A DNA stretch of 64,000 nt from SZUA-36 sp963704855 (GCA_963704855.1 CAVPHY010000010.1:146307-210306), one strand, 5' to 3'. Shown: positions 44,341 to 53,715, counted from the first letter of the stretch. The notes: generated by a model from the letters alone, not told the origin. A program made the numbers and translations.

Positions 44341-44489
44341 TAATCCTGTTTTTTTACCCAAACAAGAAAACTCGGCTCCCGATGTCCTGTTAAGGTAACA
44401 TTCGCGGCTTACACCTTGAAACTACTGTCCAAAAGCGGCGTCTATTGCGGGGCAATGAATACAAACTAACAAGACGACGGTCATATTTG

Positions 44490-46784
44490 ATGATGAAACT
44501 CAAAACAATTAAAAGCTGGTCCAACCTGCTTATAACCGCCTTGTGCCTGGCCGGATCGTCTTCGGCAAGCGCCATTGAATTCGAGGACATCAGGGAGTTT
44601 GGCGAGGTTTTCCAGGTTACCGCCACGGCCAGTGACCGTCAGCGAATCGAGGTTAGCTGGAAGATTGCCGATGGCTACTACCTCTATAACAACAAGTTTT
44701 TAAAGTTCAGGACTGAAACCGCTGGTGTTGTTCTTGGTGCGCCGGATATACCTTATGGTAAGCCCGAGTTTGATGAATTGCTGGGTGAGGAGGTGATCAA
44801 GTTCCACGATCGCCTGACTGTCGGTCTGCCGCTGGTATCCATTGCGCCCGGTATTGAACTCATCAGTCTGAAAGTACGCTCCCAGGGCTGCATGGAGGAC
44901 ATATTTTGTTATCCCCCCACGGAGCAGTTACTGGTCGTCAATTTACCTCCCCCGGCAGAAGGGCTGATATCCGCGGCCCCGTCTCAATCGGCCTCCAACC
45001 TGGCGGATGCTTTCAATCTGACATCGACCGGGCAGGATGATGTTTTCACCAAGCCGGCCCTGCGCGCGGACGAGGCCTTCGTTTACGAGGCTATTGGTCT
45101 TTCAGCCGAAACCGTGCTTGTACGTTTTACCGCCCAACCCGGTTACTACCTGTACCGGGACAAGCTTGCTTTCAGGGTGATGGGTGACAACGGTTTTGAA
45201 GTTAGCGGGGTAGACCTGCCCGAGGGCACGATAAAGGACGATCCGGAGTTTGGTTCCGTTGAAGTTTACTTCGGGCAGATTGAAGTACCGGTGCACATCC
45301 AGCGGCCCGCCGGTCCCCAACAGACCATCAGCCTCGAAGCTGACTACCAGGGTTGCCGCGATGGCGATATCTGCTACCCGCCACAAACTTCGCGTGTGGA
45401 CTTGCTGATGGCAGCATCAGACGGCGGTCAGGCGTCAACCCCTGCGCCAACCGTTTCCCGTTCTGCTATTCCACCGGTTTCCGAGCAGGATGCGCTGGCG
45501 CAAATGCTGCTGAACAACCCGGCGGGTGCGCTGTTTGCGTTTTTTATCGCCGGTATCCTGTTGGCGTTCACACCCTGTGTATTTCCGATGGTGCCGATAC
45601 TATCGGGCATCATTGCCGGTCACGGTGACCGCATGACGACCTCGAAGGCGTTCTGGTTATCGCTGGTCTATGTGCTCGCAATGGCCTTGACCTATACCAT
45701 TGCCGGTGTGCTAGCCGGTTTATTTGGCCAGAACCTGCAAGCCGTTTTCCAGAACCCGTGGATATTGGGCTTCTTTATCGCCATATTCATTGCACTGGCG
45801 TTTTCCATGTTCGGGTTTTTCGAATTGCAGTTACCGGCAAGTATGCAGACCCGGCTCGCACAGGCCAGCAATCAGCAAAAGGGTGGCAGCCTGACCGGTG
45901 TTGCGGTGATGGGCTTTTTATCCGCCCTGATCGTGGGGCCGTGCGTCGCACCGCCATTGGCTGCTGCCTTGATTGTTATCGGTGCTTCGGGTAGCGCCCT
46001 GCTGGGTGGATCAGCTTTATTCGCACTTTCAATGGGTATGGGTGTGCCGTTGATCCTGTTTGGCGTGTCCGCCGGGAAACTCGTGCCAAAGGCCGGTCCC
46101 TGGATGGACAGTATCAAGGCCGTATTCGGAATCGCACTGCTGGCGCTGGCCATCTGGATGCTTGAGCGTATTGTGCAGGGCCCTGTGATCCTGTTGCTGT
46201 GGGGTGTGCTCGCGATAGCCAGCGGCGTGTACCTCGGTGCGTTGGAAACTATACCCCAAGGTGCCTCGGGGTGGCATCGCCTGTGGAAATCAATGGGACT
46301 GGTGTTACTGCTGTTGGGGGCGCTCGAGATTATCGGTGCGGCCAGTGGCGCGGATAACTGGGCGAAGCCGCTTGAGAATTTGCGTTCCGGTGCCCAGTCC
46401 AGCCATTCCGAGGAAATCGCGTTCCAGAGAATCAAATCGCTGGACGACCTGGAGGCCGCTGTAGCCGGGGCAAACCAGGCCGGAAAGCCGGCGATGCTGG
46501 ATTTTTATGCCGACTGGTGTGTCGAGTGCATTCGCATGGAGCGCAATACCTTTGGTGAACCCGAAATCCAGGCCTTGTTCAAACAGGTTCGGCCGCTCCA
46601 GGCCGATGTTACTGCGAACGATGAAACAGACCAGGCGCTGATGGAAAAGTACGACATCATCGGCCCACCGGCCATCCTGTTTTTTGACCGCCGGGGCACG
46701 GAGATGCCTGCCTATCGGCTGGTTGGGTACTTTGACGCCCCTGAATTCGCCGAACACCTTCGTAGCGTGCTGGAGGCTCAGTAA
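44490..46784 (+). CDS. dsbD: Thiol:disulfide interchange protein DsbD with tandem alpha domains
   Basis: This 764-residue protein carries electrons from cytoplasmic thioredoxin to periplasmic partners. After a signal peptide it has two N-terminal alpha domains, each with a CX5C pair: Cys134/Cys140 in GCMEDIFCYPP and Cys289/Cys295 in GCRDGDICYPP. The membrane beta domain follows (FTPCVFPMVPILSG with Cys363, GPCVAPPL with Cys485), then a thioredoxin-like gamma domain with CVEC at 677-680. E. coli DsbD (about 565 residues) has one alpha domain, so the extra length is this duplication. ATG 44490 is chosen; an upstream frame to 44445 precedes the signal. Its stop overlaps the tlpA start (TAATG). 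Confidence 0.93.
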   Translation: MMKLKTIKSWSNLLITALCLAGSSSASAIEFEDIREFGEVFQVTATASDRQRIEVSWKIADGYYLYNNKFLKFRTETAGVVLGAPDIPYGKPEFDELLGEEVIKFHDRLTVGLPLVSIAPGIELISLKVRSQGCMEDIFCYPPTEQLLVVNLPPPAEGLISAAPSQSASNLADAFNLTSTGQDDVFTKPALRADEAFVYEAIGLSAETVLVRFTAQPGYYLYRDKLAFRVMGDNGFEVSGVDLPEGTIKDDPEFGSVEVYFGQIEVPVHIQRPAGPQQTISLEADYQGCRDGDICYPPQTSRVDLLMAASDGGQASTPAPTVSRSAIPPVSEQDALAQMLLNNPAGALFAFFIAGILLAFTPCVFPMVPILSGIIAGHGDRMTTSKAFWLSLVYVLAMALTYTIAGVLAGLFGQNLQAVFQNPWILGFFIAIFIALAFSMFGFFELQLPASMQTRLAQASNQQKGGSLTGVAVMGFLSALIVGPCVAPPLAAALIVIGASGSALLGGSALFALSMGMGVPLILFGVSAGKLVPKAGPWMDSIKAVFGIALLALAIWMLERIVQGPVILLLWGVLAIASGVYLGALETIPQGASGWHRLWKSMGLVLLLLGALEIIGAASGADNWAKPLENLRSGAQSSHSEEIAFQRIKSLDDLEAAVAGANQAGKPAMLDFYADWCVECIRMERNTFGEPEIQALFKQVRPLQADVTANDETDQALMEKYDIIGPPAILFFDRRGTEMPAYRLVGYFDAPEFAEHLRSVLEAQ

Positions 46785-47323
46785 TGCGGCAATTCTTCAT
46801 TACGCTGGTAGGTATCACGGCGCTGCTGGCGGGGTTCTATTTATCCGCACGGCATTTCGCTGAACCTGTCGACCCTCCCCAACCCGCTTCAAACGGTGTC
46901 CTGCTTGGCAATTTTCGCCCGGACTTCCAACTGGGTACTAATAGTGGTGAGTTTGTGAGCCCGGCAGACTTTTCCGGCAAAACGATCCTGATCAACTTCT
47001 GGGCAACCTGGTGTGCTCCCTGCCGACAGGAAATGCCCATGCTGATGGATTTGCAAAGAACCTATAAGTCAGCGGGTTTACAAGTGATTGGCATTGCGCT
47101 TGACGATGCTCAAAGCGTCAGGAATTTTGTCGAAGCCTATGGCATCAGCTACCCTATCCTGGTGGGTTCCGAAGATGTATTCGCCACCAGCGCGGCCTAT
47201 GGAAACGATGAGGGCGTGCTGCCCTACAGCGTGCTCATAGATAAAACCGGGGTTGTCCGCTGGCAATACGCGGGTATCATTCAACACGAGAAAATCTCCA
47301 GCCTGTTAAGCGAATTACTCTGA
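46784..47323 (+). CDS. TlpA-like thiol-disulfide oxidoreductase
   Basis: This 179-residue protein has an N-terminal membrane anchor or signal (residues 1-22) and a periplasmic thioredoxin fold with the active site FWATWCAPCRQEMP near residues 72-85. It has a cis-Pro region PYSVLIDKTGVV. Such proteins reduce disulfides or act in cytochrome c maturation, receiving electrons from DsbD, whose gene immediately precedes and overlaps it. It is probably a direct DsbD partner; the client is unknown. Confidence 0.9.
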   Translation: MRQFFITLVGITALLAGFYLSARHFAEPVDPPQPASNGVLLGNFRPDFQLGTNSGEFVSPADFSGKTILINFWATWCAPCRQEMPMLMDLQRTYKSAGLQVIGIALDDAQSVRNFVEAYGISYPILVGSEDVFATSAAYGNDEGVLPYSVLIDKTGVVRWQYAGIIQHEKISSLLSELL

Positions 47324-47470
47324 TACCGGTATTTCTGCCGAATCTATTGGCGACTTGTTAAAAAATTGTTGCGCCGATATTGCGGTGATCTTCTTCAATA
47401 CGGTGGCGAACGGTAGACAAGTATTATGTTTTCGGGCAGACTGTCTGGCCCTTGACGAGGAATACTGATC

Positions 47471-47911
47471 GTGGTCAAAGTTCGCGTATTTAACGGCCCC
47501 AACCTGAACCTTCTCGGCCAACGGGAGCCCGGAACCTACGGGCAACGCAGTTTGCAGGACATCATGCAGGAGCTTGAACGGTTCGCTGATGACTGCGGTT
47601 TGCAACTGGACCACATGCAGACCAACTCAGAAGGGAAAATGGTAGATGCCATTCAGCAGGCGGGTAATGACGGTGTCGATTACATCATCATCAACCCTGC
47701 AGGCTACACCCATACCAGTGTCGCCATCCGTGATGCGCTACTGGCTGTAAACATACCGTTTGTAGAAGTCCATCTCTCCGCAGTGAGTTCGCGCGAGCCT
47801 TTCAGGCAGGTCAACTATTTCTCCGATATCGCAATTGGAGTGATCAGCGGGTTTCGCGGTGAGAGCTATTTATTGGCCCTACAGGCTATTTTGAATCGAA
47901 TTGAACCCTGA
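47471..47911 (+). CDS. aroQ: Type II 3-dehydroquinate dehydratase
   Basis: This 146-residue enzyme of the shikimate pathway forms dodecamers. It has FNGPNLNLLGQREPGTYG near residues 7-24 with the catalytic Arg and Tyr, INPAGYTHTSVAIRDAL near residues 74-90 (Asn, His) and EVHLSAVSSREPFR near 99-112. The usual SNHEG and HLSNIHARE blocks are TNSEG and HLSAVSSRE, so the family is clear but unusual at these two loops. The start is GTG 47471. The gene belongs to the conserved aroQ-accB-accC-prmA block. Confidence 0.92.
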   Translation: MVKVRVFNGPNLNLLGQREPGTYGQRSLQDIMQELERFADDCGLQLDHMQTNSEGKMVDAIQQAGNDGVDYIIINPAGYTHTSVAIRDALLAVNIPFVEVHLSAVSSREPFRQVNYFSDIAIGVISGFRGESYLLALQAILNRIEP

Positions 47912-47928
47912 AGCGGGAGCGACGGCAA

Positions 47929-48378
47929 GTGGATATCAGAAAAATTAAAAAACTAATTGAGCTGTTGGAAGAATCCAGCCTGACAGAAATGGAAATTGTC
48001 GAAGGTGAAGAGTCAGTGCGCCTGGTACGTAACGGTCATGCACAAGTCATGCCCTATGTTGCACCACCGACTGTTGCACCGGCGGCGATTCCGACAATTC
48101 CGGTAGTTGACCAGCCAGGAGATGAGCAAGACCAGGTTCCTGAAGGTGAACTGGTACTTTCACCGATGGTGGGCACCTTTTTTGCGGCTTCAGGTCCCGG
48201 TGCAGAACCGTTTGTGAGCCTGGGCCAGAGGGTGGGTGTCGGTGACACCCTGTGTATCATCGAAGCAATGAAAATGTTCAACCAGATTGAAGCGGACGTA
48301 TCAGGCACAGTGGTAGCGATACTGGTCGAGAATGGTCAACCGGTTGAGTACGACCAGCCATTATTCGTGATTCGATGA
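47929..48378 (+). CDS. accB: Biotin carboxyl carrier protein of acetyl-CoA carboxylase
   Basis: This 149-residue BCCP has an N-terminal helix (IRKIKKLIELLEESS), a Pro/Ala-rich linker (residues 44-65) and the biotinyl domain with EAMKMFNQIEAD, Lys115 being the biotinylated lysine. It carries carboxybiotin between AccC and the carboxyltransferase AccAD in fatty-acid synthesis. The start is GTG 47929, 17 bases after aroQ. Cotranscribed with accC. Confidence 0.96.
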   Translation: MDIRKIKKLIELLEESSLTEMEIVEGEESVRLVRNGHAQVMPYVAPPTVAPAAIPTIPVVDQPGDEQDQVPEGELVLSPMVGTFFAASGPGAEPFVSLGQRVGVGDTLCIIEAMKMFNQIEADVSGTVVAILVENGQPVEYDQPLFVIR

Positions 48379-48394
48379 TGTTGGACTATTGAAC

Positions 48395-49753
48395 ATGGCC
48401 CTAATTGAAAAGATTGTCATCGCGAACCGTGGTGAAATTGCACTGCGTATCGTGCGTGCCTGCCACACCATGGGAATAAAGGCGGTCGCGTTACATTCGA
48501 CGGTCGACCGAAACCTGAAACATGTTGCCCTGGCGGATGAGGCGGTCTGTATTGGCCCTGCCCCGGGTGCCGAGAGTTACCTGAACATCCCCGCAATTAT
48601 TGCTGCAACCGAAGTTACCGATTCGGTCGCTGTGCATCCCGGTTACGGCTTCCTCGCAGAAAATGCGGATTTTGCTGAACGCGTCGAGAAAAGTGGATTT
48701 ATTTTTATAGGCCCGCGACCTGAAACCATCCGCCTGATGGGTGACAAGGTTTCTGCCATCAAGGCGATGAAGGATGCCGGGGTTCCCTGTGTGCCCGGTT
48801 CAGGCGGGGGCCTCGGTGAAGACCTTGCAACAAACCATGCCATTGCGAGCCGCATCGGTTATCCCGTGATCATCAAGGCGGCTGCCGGCGGTGGCGGTCG
48901 CGGTATGCGGGTGGTTCATACCGAGGCGCATTTGTCCAATGCCCTCCAGCTGACCCGGCGCGAAGCGCAGACCATTTTCGGTGACGGCACCATTTACATG
49001 GAAAAATACCTCACCAACCCGCGTCACATAGAAATCCAGGTGATGGCTGATGAGCATGGCAATGCGATACACCTTGGCGAACGTGATTGCTCAAGCCAGC
49101 GTCGCCACCAGAAAGTTATCGAAGAAGCCCCGGCGCCTGGAATCACCCCTGAGCAACGGGCTGAAATCGGTGGTGTTTGCGTGGAAGCCTGCAAACGCAT
49201 CGGTTATCGCGGCGCCGGCACCTTCGAGTTTTTGTATGATGACGGCCATTTCTATTTCATCGAGATGAATACCCGCATACAGGTTGAACACCCCGTCACT
49301 GAACTCATTACCGGGGTCGACCTGATCAAGGAGCAAATCCGTGTCGCCGCCGGTGAGCGCCTCACCTATACGCAGGACGACATTGTCATACGCGGCCATG
49401 CGATCGAATGCCGTATCAACGCCGAAGACCCGGTCACTTTCATGCCCTGCCCGGGTACCATCAGTGGCTTCCACGCCCCCGGCGGGCCTGGCATACGTGT
49501 GGACTCACATATTTACGATGGTTACCGGGTGCCCCCCAACTACGATTCCATGATCGGCAAGCTGATCGCCCATGGCGAAGACCGGGCGACCGCCATTGCC
49601 CGTATGCGGATCGCGCTGGATGAGACCGTTTTGAACGGTATCAAGACCAACATCCCGTTGCACAAATGGCTGCTCCTGGACCAGGGGTTTGTAGAAGGCG
49701 GATTCAATATCCATTACCTCGAAAAACGCCTCAAAGACCGGGCTACCCAGTAG
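48395..49753 (+). CDS. accC: Biotin carboxylase subunit of acetyl-CoA carboxylase
   Basis: This 452-residue ATP-grasp carboxylase has a start region with KIVIANRGEIALRIVRAC, the Gly-rich KAAAGGGGRGMRVV loop, GERDCSSQRRHQKVIEEAP and FIEMNTRIQVEHPVTE. It carboxylates biotin on AccB with ATP and bicarbonate. ATG 48395 is chosen over an in-frame TTG at 48389; accB ends 16 bases upstream. Length matches E. coli AccC (449). Confidence 0.97.
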   Translation: MALIEKIVIANRGEIALRIVRACHTMGIKAVALHSTVDRNLKHVALADEAVCIGPAPGAESYLNIPAIIAATEVTDSVAVHPGYGFLAENADFAERVEKSGFIFIGPRPETIRLMGDKVSAIKAMKDAGVPCVPGSGGGLGEDLATNHAIASRIGYPVIIKAAAGGGGRGMRVVHTEAHLSNALQLTRREAQTIFGDGTIYMEKYLTNPRHIEIQVMADEHGNAIHLGERDCSSQRRHQKVIEEAPAPGITPEQRAEIGGVCVEACKRIGYRGAGTFEFLYDDGHFYFIEMNTRIQVEHPVTELITGVDLIKEQIRVAAGERLTYTQDDIVIRGHAIECRINAEDPVTFMPCPGTISGFHAPGGPGIRVDSHIYDGYRVPPNYDSMIGKLIAHGEDRATAIARMRIALDETVLNGIKTNIPLHKWLLLDQGFVEGGFNIHYLEKRLKDRATQ

Positions 49754-49787
49754 CGCTTCCGGTCGTGTTTAAAGGCCCCGGAACCGA

Positions 49788-50666
49788 ATGACGTGGCTTG
49801 AACTCAGTGTTCGCGTGTCACGGCAGAACGCGCCACTGGCGGAAAGTCTCCTGCAAAACGAGCCGGTGCTGGCGTTGACGCTGACAGATGACGCGGATGA
49901 TCCCGTGCTTGAGCCGGGGGTCGGTGAAACACCACTTTGGCCCTTGGTATGTGTAACCGCCCTGTTCGATGGGGATACACCGGTTGAACCACTGACGCGT
50001 TTACTCAGCCTTTTACCCGGTGTGGACCGGCCCCAGCAGGTTAGTTTCAGAAAATTTGAAGATCAACAATGGGAGCGGGTCTGGCTGGATCGTTTCAAAC
50101 CGATGCAGTTCGGTTCTGATCTCTGGATCGTACCGGGGGATGCACCGGTTCCAGGCTCTGCCACCTATGCTCTGCGACTGGATCCCGGCCTGGCCTTTGG
50201 CACCGGCACCCACCCGACCACGCATCTGTGTCTCGAGTGGGTGGATGGTCATGATTTTGATGGTGAGTCGGTCGTTGATTATGGTTGTGGCTCGGGTGTG
50301 CTGGGCATTGCGGCTGCTATCAAGGGCGCCAGATCCGTTGTTTGTATCGATAACGATCCTCAGGCTTTGACCGCGACGTTCGACAATGCCAAGAGGAACG
50401 CGGTGGAGGGTATTATTAATGGCCTCGCGCCGGAGCAATTTGTTCCGCAGGCGGCGGACGTGGTACTGGCCAACATCCTCGCGGGTCCGCTGGTCGAACT
50501 GGCGCCGGTGTTAAGCTCGGCCCTAAGGTCCGGCGGCTCGCTGGTGCTGTCCGGCATCCTCGAGGGACAGGCTGAAGAGGTTAAAAACGCATACTCGGGT
50601 GATTTCCCCGGGTTGAAAATGAAAGTCATGGATGGCTGGGTGTTGCTGGCGGGGAAGAAAAATTGA
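49788..50666 (+). CDS. prmA: Ribosomal protein L11 methyltransferase
   Basis: This 292-residue SAM-dependent methyltransferase has the PrmA N-terminal substrate-recognition domain (WLELSVRVSRQNAPLAE). It has the FGTGTHPTTHLCLEW motif near residues 137-151, the SAM loop DYGCGSGVLGIAA near 164-176, and NILAGPLVELAP (N-P/A-type motif IV). PrmA trimethylates L11. It lies 34 bases after accC, the standard order. The next methyltransferase gene starts at its stop codon. Confidence 0.95.
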   Translation: MTWLELSVRVSRQNAPLAESLLQNEPVLALTLTDDADDPVLEPGVGETPLWPLVCVTALFDGDTPVEPLTRLLSLLPGVDRPQQVSFRKFEDQQWERVWLDRFKPMQFGSDLWIVPGDAPVPGSATYALRLDPGLAFGTGTHPTTHLCLEWVDGHDFDGESVVDYGCGSGVLGIAAAIKGARSVVCIDNDPQALTATFDNAKRNAVEGIINGLAPEQFVPQAADVVLANILAGPLVELAPVLSSALRSGGSLVLSGILEGQAEEVKNAYSGDFPGLKMKVMDGWVLLAGKKN

Positions 50667-51226
50667 AGTCTACGGTAAAAATTAACCTCGGTTCAGGCCA
50701 CTGGAAACTGGATGATTGGGTCAACGTGGATATCGACCGCGAAAGCCAGCCGGATGTCTGTGCCAACCTCGCAGGTGGTCTGCCGTTTGCCAATGGTGTT
50801 GCACAGCTGATGCACACCGAGGACTTTATCGACCAACTGCCGCTTGAGCAGGCTGCGGATTTCTTACTCGAGTGCCATCGCATCCTTGCCCCGGGCGGGG
50901 TGCTGCGTGTGCTGACGCCGGATATGCGGCAATTGGCGCATTTGTATCTCCATGATCCGGAACAACTCAAAACCCTGTGGAAAAGCTTCGTAGGTGTTCC
51001 GCTGTCACTTGAAACTGCCGGGGAAGTGTTCAACCTCGGGATGCGTTTTGCGGGCCACACTTTTCTGTACGACGAAGAGACATTCAAGGCGCTCACATCG
51101 CGATGCGGTTTCGATGCCCGCAGGGTTGAGTACCAGCAGAGCGAAATTCCCGAGTTGCGGGGGCTGGACCTGCGTTCGCCCGAAAATGCCATCTCGATGT
51201 ATTTTGACTGCTACCGTCGGCCGTAG
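50663..51226 (+). CDS. Class I SAM-dependent methyltransferase of unknown target
   Basis: This 187-residue protein has the SAM-binding loop INLGSGHWKLDDWVNVDID near residues 6-24, HRILAPGGVLRVLTPD near 72-87, and a C-terminal FGFxxxRR-like element. It resembles small 'GXGH/LNIGSG'-type methyltransferases often linked to glycan or lipid genes. It starts with TTG 50663, overlapping the prmA stop, so it is probably coupled to prmA. Immediately downstream is structured repeat copy 2. The substrate cannot be inferred. Confidence 0.78.
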   Translation: MKSTVKINLGSGHWKLDDWVNVDIDRESQPDVCANLAGGLPFANGVAQLMHTEDFIDQLPLEQAADFLLECHRILAPGGVLRVLTPDMRQLAHLYLHDPEQLKTLWKSFVGVPLSLETAGEVFNLGMRFAGHTFLYDEETFKALTSRCGFDARRVEYQQSEIPELRGLDLRSPENAISMYFDCYRRP

Positions 51227-51237
51227 CTGAGAATATC

Positions 51238-51834
51238 CGTAACGTTATATTCACTGGTGTGTGGATGCCATCCAGAAACAGGTAGTGCTTAGGAAGTCGT
51301 GAAGGTGCAAGGACACGGCGGACGGTTGTGGTCTGTGCTCACGGGCCAGCGGTCCCGGATCTTTGATCCGGGACTACCCTCGCAGCCAGCCGGGATAGAC
51401 CCGAACATTGCGTTTGCAATATTCGGGTCAACGGGGCCGGCCTCACAGAACATCCTGTTCTGGGCGGCCTCGATCGGGCATCCCGCCCGATCGCCCCTAA
51501 CCCGTCCGGCTACTCGGCGCTTCTAAGTTCGCCCAGACCACAACCGTCCCCCGTGTCTGAACCAGGGTGCACGACTTTCAGCTGAAAAGCTCAATAGCCC
51601 GGGTGGGCTTTACTTCCCGTTTATCCGCCGAAGACGGGATTTCGCCAGGGGCGATTTTCATGGATGAAAATCGAGGGCTGAAGGTGCAGGGATGCACCTC
51701 CAGACCGGTCCCGATCAGGCGGAATCCTGGCTGAGGGTAGCCCGCAGGGCCGGATAAGACCGGGAAGTAAAGCCCATCCGGGCTGTTGAGCGCACAGTCT
51801 GAGTCGAAGCCGTCAAAACGTATACAGCGTTGCG
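51238..51834 (+). repeat. Structured dispersed repeat, copy 2 (about 600 bp)
   Basis: This second copy of the element at 24551-25190, same orientation, lies between convergent genes (methyltransferase and polysaccharide deacetylase). Inverted repeats: 51312-51334 with 51535-51557 (22 of 23 pairs); a 9-bp stem around 51357-51373; 51398-51429 (14-bp stem with one mismatch); 51596-51619 with 51761-51784 (24-bp stem with one G-U); 51652-51673 (9-bp stem); and 51682-51699 (AGGTGCA/TGCACCT). The last corresponds to CGGTAC/GTACCG in copy 1, differing by paired changes. A 1-base indel in the loop near 51362 and absence of the 48-base insert distinguish it from copy 1. Confidence 0.85.
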
Positions 51835-51864
51835 GGTATTCTCAGCCAGGCACAAACAGGCTCG

Positions 51865-52677
51865 TTATAACCCCAAAGCCGTAAGCAGTTCGCCGGGTGT
51901 GGACCAGTCCCTGCCGCAAACGAAGCGCGGCATATTCCAGCGATCACTCTGGGAAGTTGCCAGGCCGGATTGGGTGCCCATTGCGGCCAGGCAATGGTGT
52001 TCGTCGCGCCGCCGCGGGAAATATTCATTGCGGATGAACTCACTGGATTCCCCGAAAGGATACGCAAAAAGCGTGGGTCGGCGGCCGGTTCTTCTTTCGA
52101 TGAAGTCACTTGCCTTGACCACCTGGGTGTCACAATGCTCGAGCTTGCTGACCATCTCGAAACCACCACGGGGGTATGGTCCGTCATCCAGGTCCGGGTG
52201 ATTATGATCCCACCCGTGATTTTCGATGGTCATCAGTGGATGCGCGTCAGCCTCGCGCCACCAGTCATCACTCATGTGATTCAGACCGAACAGTGATTTG
52301 TGGTCGATCCGGCTGCGTGCATCGGGGCTGGCTATGACAAAGCTGGTGGCATGTAATTCCGGTTGGGCTTCACTTCCGTGCGTCCCGATAAATTCTTCCA
52401 TAATCTGCAGAAAGCCCGCCTGCATTCCGTGACCGGGAAAATCGAGTGTACGCACATCAAAATCACAGCCATCGTCAAATGTCAGGCATATGAGTGCCTG
52501 CCCGTCAGGCAATGACGCGCCATCGAACAGGCCTTTTACCAGGGCTTCCAGGGGTATGAACCGGTATCCCGCAGCGTGTAGTGAATCCAAATCGGCAGCC
52601 AGGGCCACGTGGTCATTGTTCCTGGTTGAATTGCCGGCAATATTCTGGGAATGGTAGGTGAGTATGGCTGCTTTCAC
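51865..52677 (-). CDS. Polysaccharide deacetylase (NodB homology) family protein
   Basis: This 270-residue protein is a carbohydrate esterase 4-like fold. It starts KAAILTYHSQN, has the catalytic TFDDG near residues 66-70, HGWDHNHPD with metal histidines near residues 153-161, and FAYPFGESSE. It has no signal peptide, so it is likely cytoplasmic. Members deacetylate N-acetyl sugars. It is convergent with structured repeat copy 2, and an acyltransferase-like gene is divergent upstream. The spacing of metal ligands differs from classical NodB, so the substrate is open. Confidence 0.85.
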   Translation of the reverse strand: MKAAILTYHSQNIAGNSTRNNDHVALAADLDSLHAAGYRFIPLEALVKGLFDGASLPDGQALICLTFDDGCDFDVRTLDFPGHGMQAGFLQIMEEFIGTHGSEAQPELHATSFVIASPDARSRIDHKSLFGLNHMSDDWWREADAHPLMTIENHGWDHNHPDLDDGPYPRGGFEMVSKLEHCDTQVVKASDFIERRTGRRPTLFAYPFGESSEFIRNEYFPRRRDEHHCLAAMGTQSGLATSQSDRWNMPRFVCGRDWSTPGELLTALGL

Positions 52678-52830
52678 GATCGGTTACCTGGTTTTCGGCT
52701 TTGTGTACTGGCAAGAAACTATATGACACTTTGGTAAGTGAGTTGGATAATATACCCTTTCGTTCAGGCAGTCTTTGACTGACCGTTTATCGTCGCCCAA
52801 GTCATAGGTATCCAGAGGCAAAAAATAACC

Positions 52831-53715
52831 ATGAAAGCCTGGAGCGCCATTCGCAGACAAGCGGTAGATTTCATCGTTTACCTGGCCTTGCCGCTCGCTT
52901 CCGTATTTCTGCCAGCAGCCTGGTCACGTGCACTGCTGGCGCGCAGTTCAAATCTCAGCTGGGTGTTAGCCACGGAGGCACAGGCCGCCTGGTCGAGCGC
53001 GAAGGATTATGTGGAGGCCGGTGACGAGCAGGTTTGGAAGGCGCGTTGGAAACAGGTTGAGATGCTGGATGTGCGTGATCTGTACATGATGAGCTTTGGC
53101 CGTATGCGCTCAGTACTTGGAGAAATTGAGTGCGACAGCGATCTGGAGATTGTCAGGGACAGGGTTCTGATCGGTATGCACTGGGGCCCTTCCATATCCA
53201 TTCTGAAGTTACTGCAGGTAGCCGGTCTTAACCCGGCATTGCCCTATCGCAAGCCGGAAAAAGAAATTTTCCGGGTCAGGCCGTTTTTCTACATATTTGT
53301 AAGCCTGGCTACCCGGCATATTGTTAAGACAATGGGGGAGCGGGCAGTACGGATCGGTGGCGCTGGCAAGGCATTGCGGGCGATGATGGATCAACCCGGC
53401 AGTGTAATCGTGGTGATGGATGCGCCGCCAAAGGCCGGCCGGCCTGTTTTAAACGCCGGGGTTATCGGAAAAAATGCCATTTTCGAAGCCGGGTTTCCAG
53501 CCATTCTCGCGGATAACCACAAAGAGTATGTTTTTTACGCCCTGAACCTGCAACCGGGCGGGTTGGTCCGGAAAAAGCTCGAACTGGTCGGGCCGTTCAG
53601 CTCAAATGATGCTCAGGACTTTGTTGAGCAATATGCGGCTTTTCTGGATCGTCACCTTACCAACGACTCAGCTCAGTGGCGTATCTGGCATGTTGCTGAG
53701 CAGTTTTGGAACTGA
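52831..53715 (+). CDS. LpxL/HtrB-like acyltransferase superfamily protein (degenerate motif)
   Basis: This 294-residue protein has an N-terminal hydrophobic segment (residues 14-28), then a region resembling lysophospholipid/lipid A acyltransferases: VLIGMHWGPSISILKLL near residue 112, MDAPPKAGRPVLNAGVIGKNA and a C-terminal RIWHVAEQF. In LpxL the first motif is HxxxxD/E; here the acidic position is Ile (HWGPSI), so catalytic activity is doubtful. Family assignment is therefore moderate. It is divergent from the polysaccharide deacetylase and convergent with ppa. Confidence 0.5.
   Translation: MKAWSAIRRQAVDFIVYLALPLASVFLPAAWSRALLARSSNLSWVLATEAQAAWSSAKDYVEAGDEQVWKARWKQVEMLDVRDLYMMSFGRMRSVLGEIECDSDLEIVRDRVLIGMHWGPSISILKLLQVAGLNPALPYRKPEKEIFRVRPFFYIFVSLATRHIVKTMGERAVRIGGAGKALRAMMDQPGSVIVVMDAPPKAGRPVLNAGVIGKNAIFEAGFPAILADNHKEYVFYALNLQPGGLVRKKLELVGPFSSNDAQDFVEQYAAFLDRHLTNDSAQWRIWHVAEQFWN

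Noticed and set aside
44296..44361. Longer TetR protein starting at 44361
   Set aside because: It would place the palindromic operator inside the coding region and adds residues with no family similarity.
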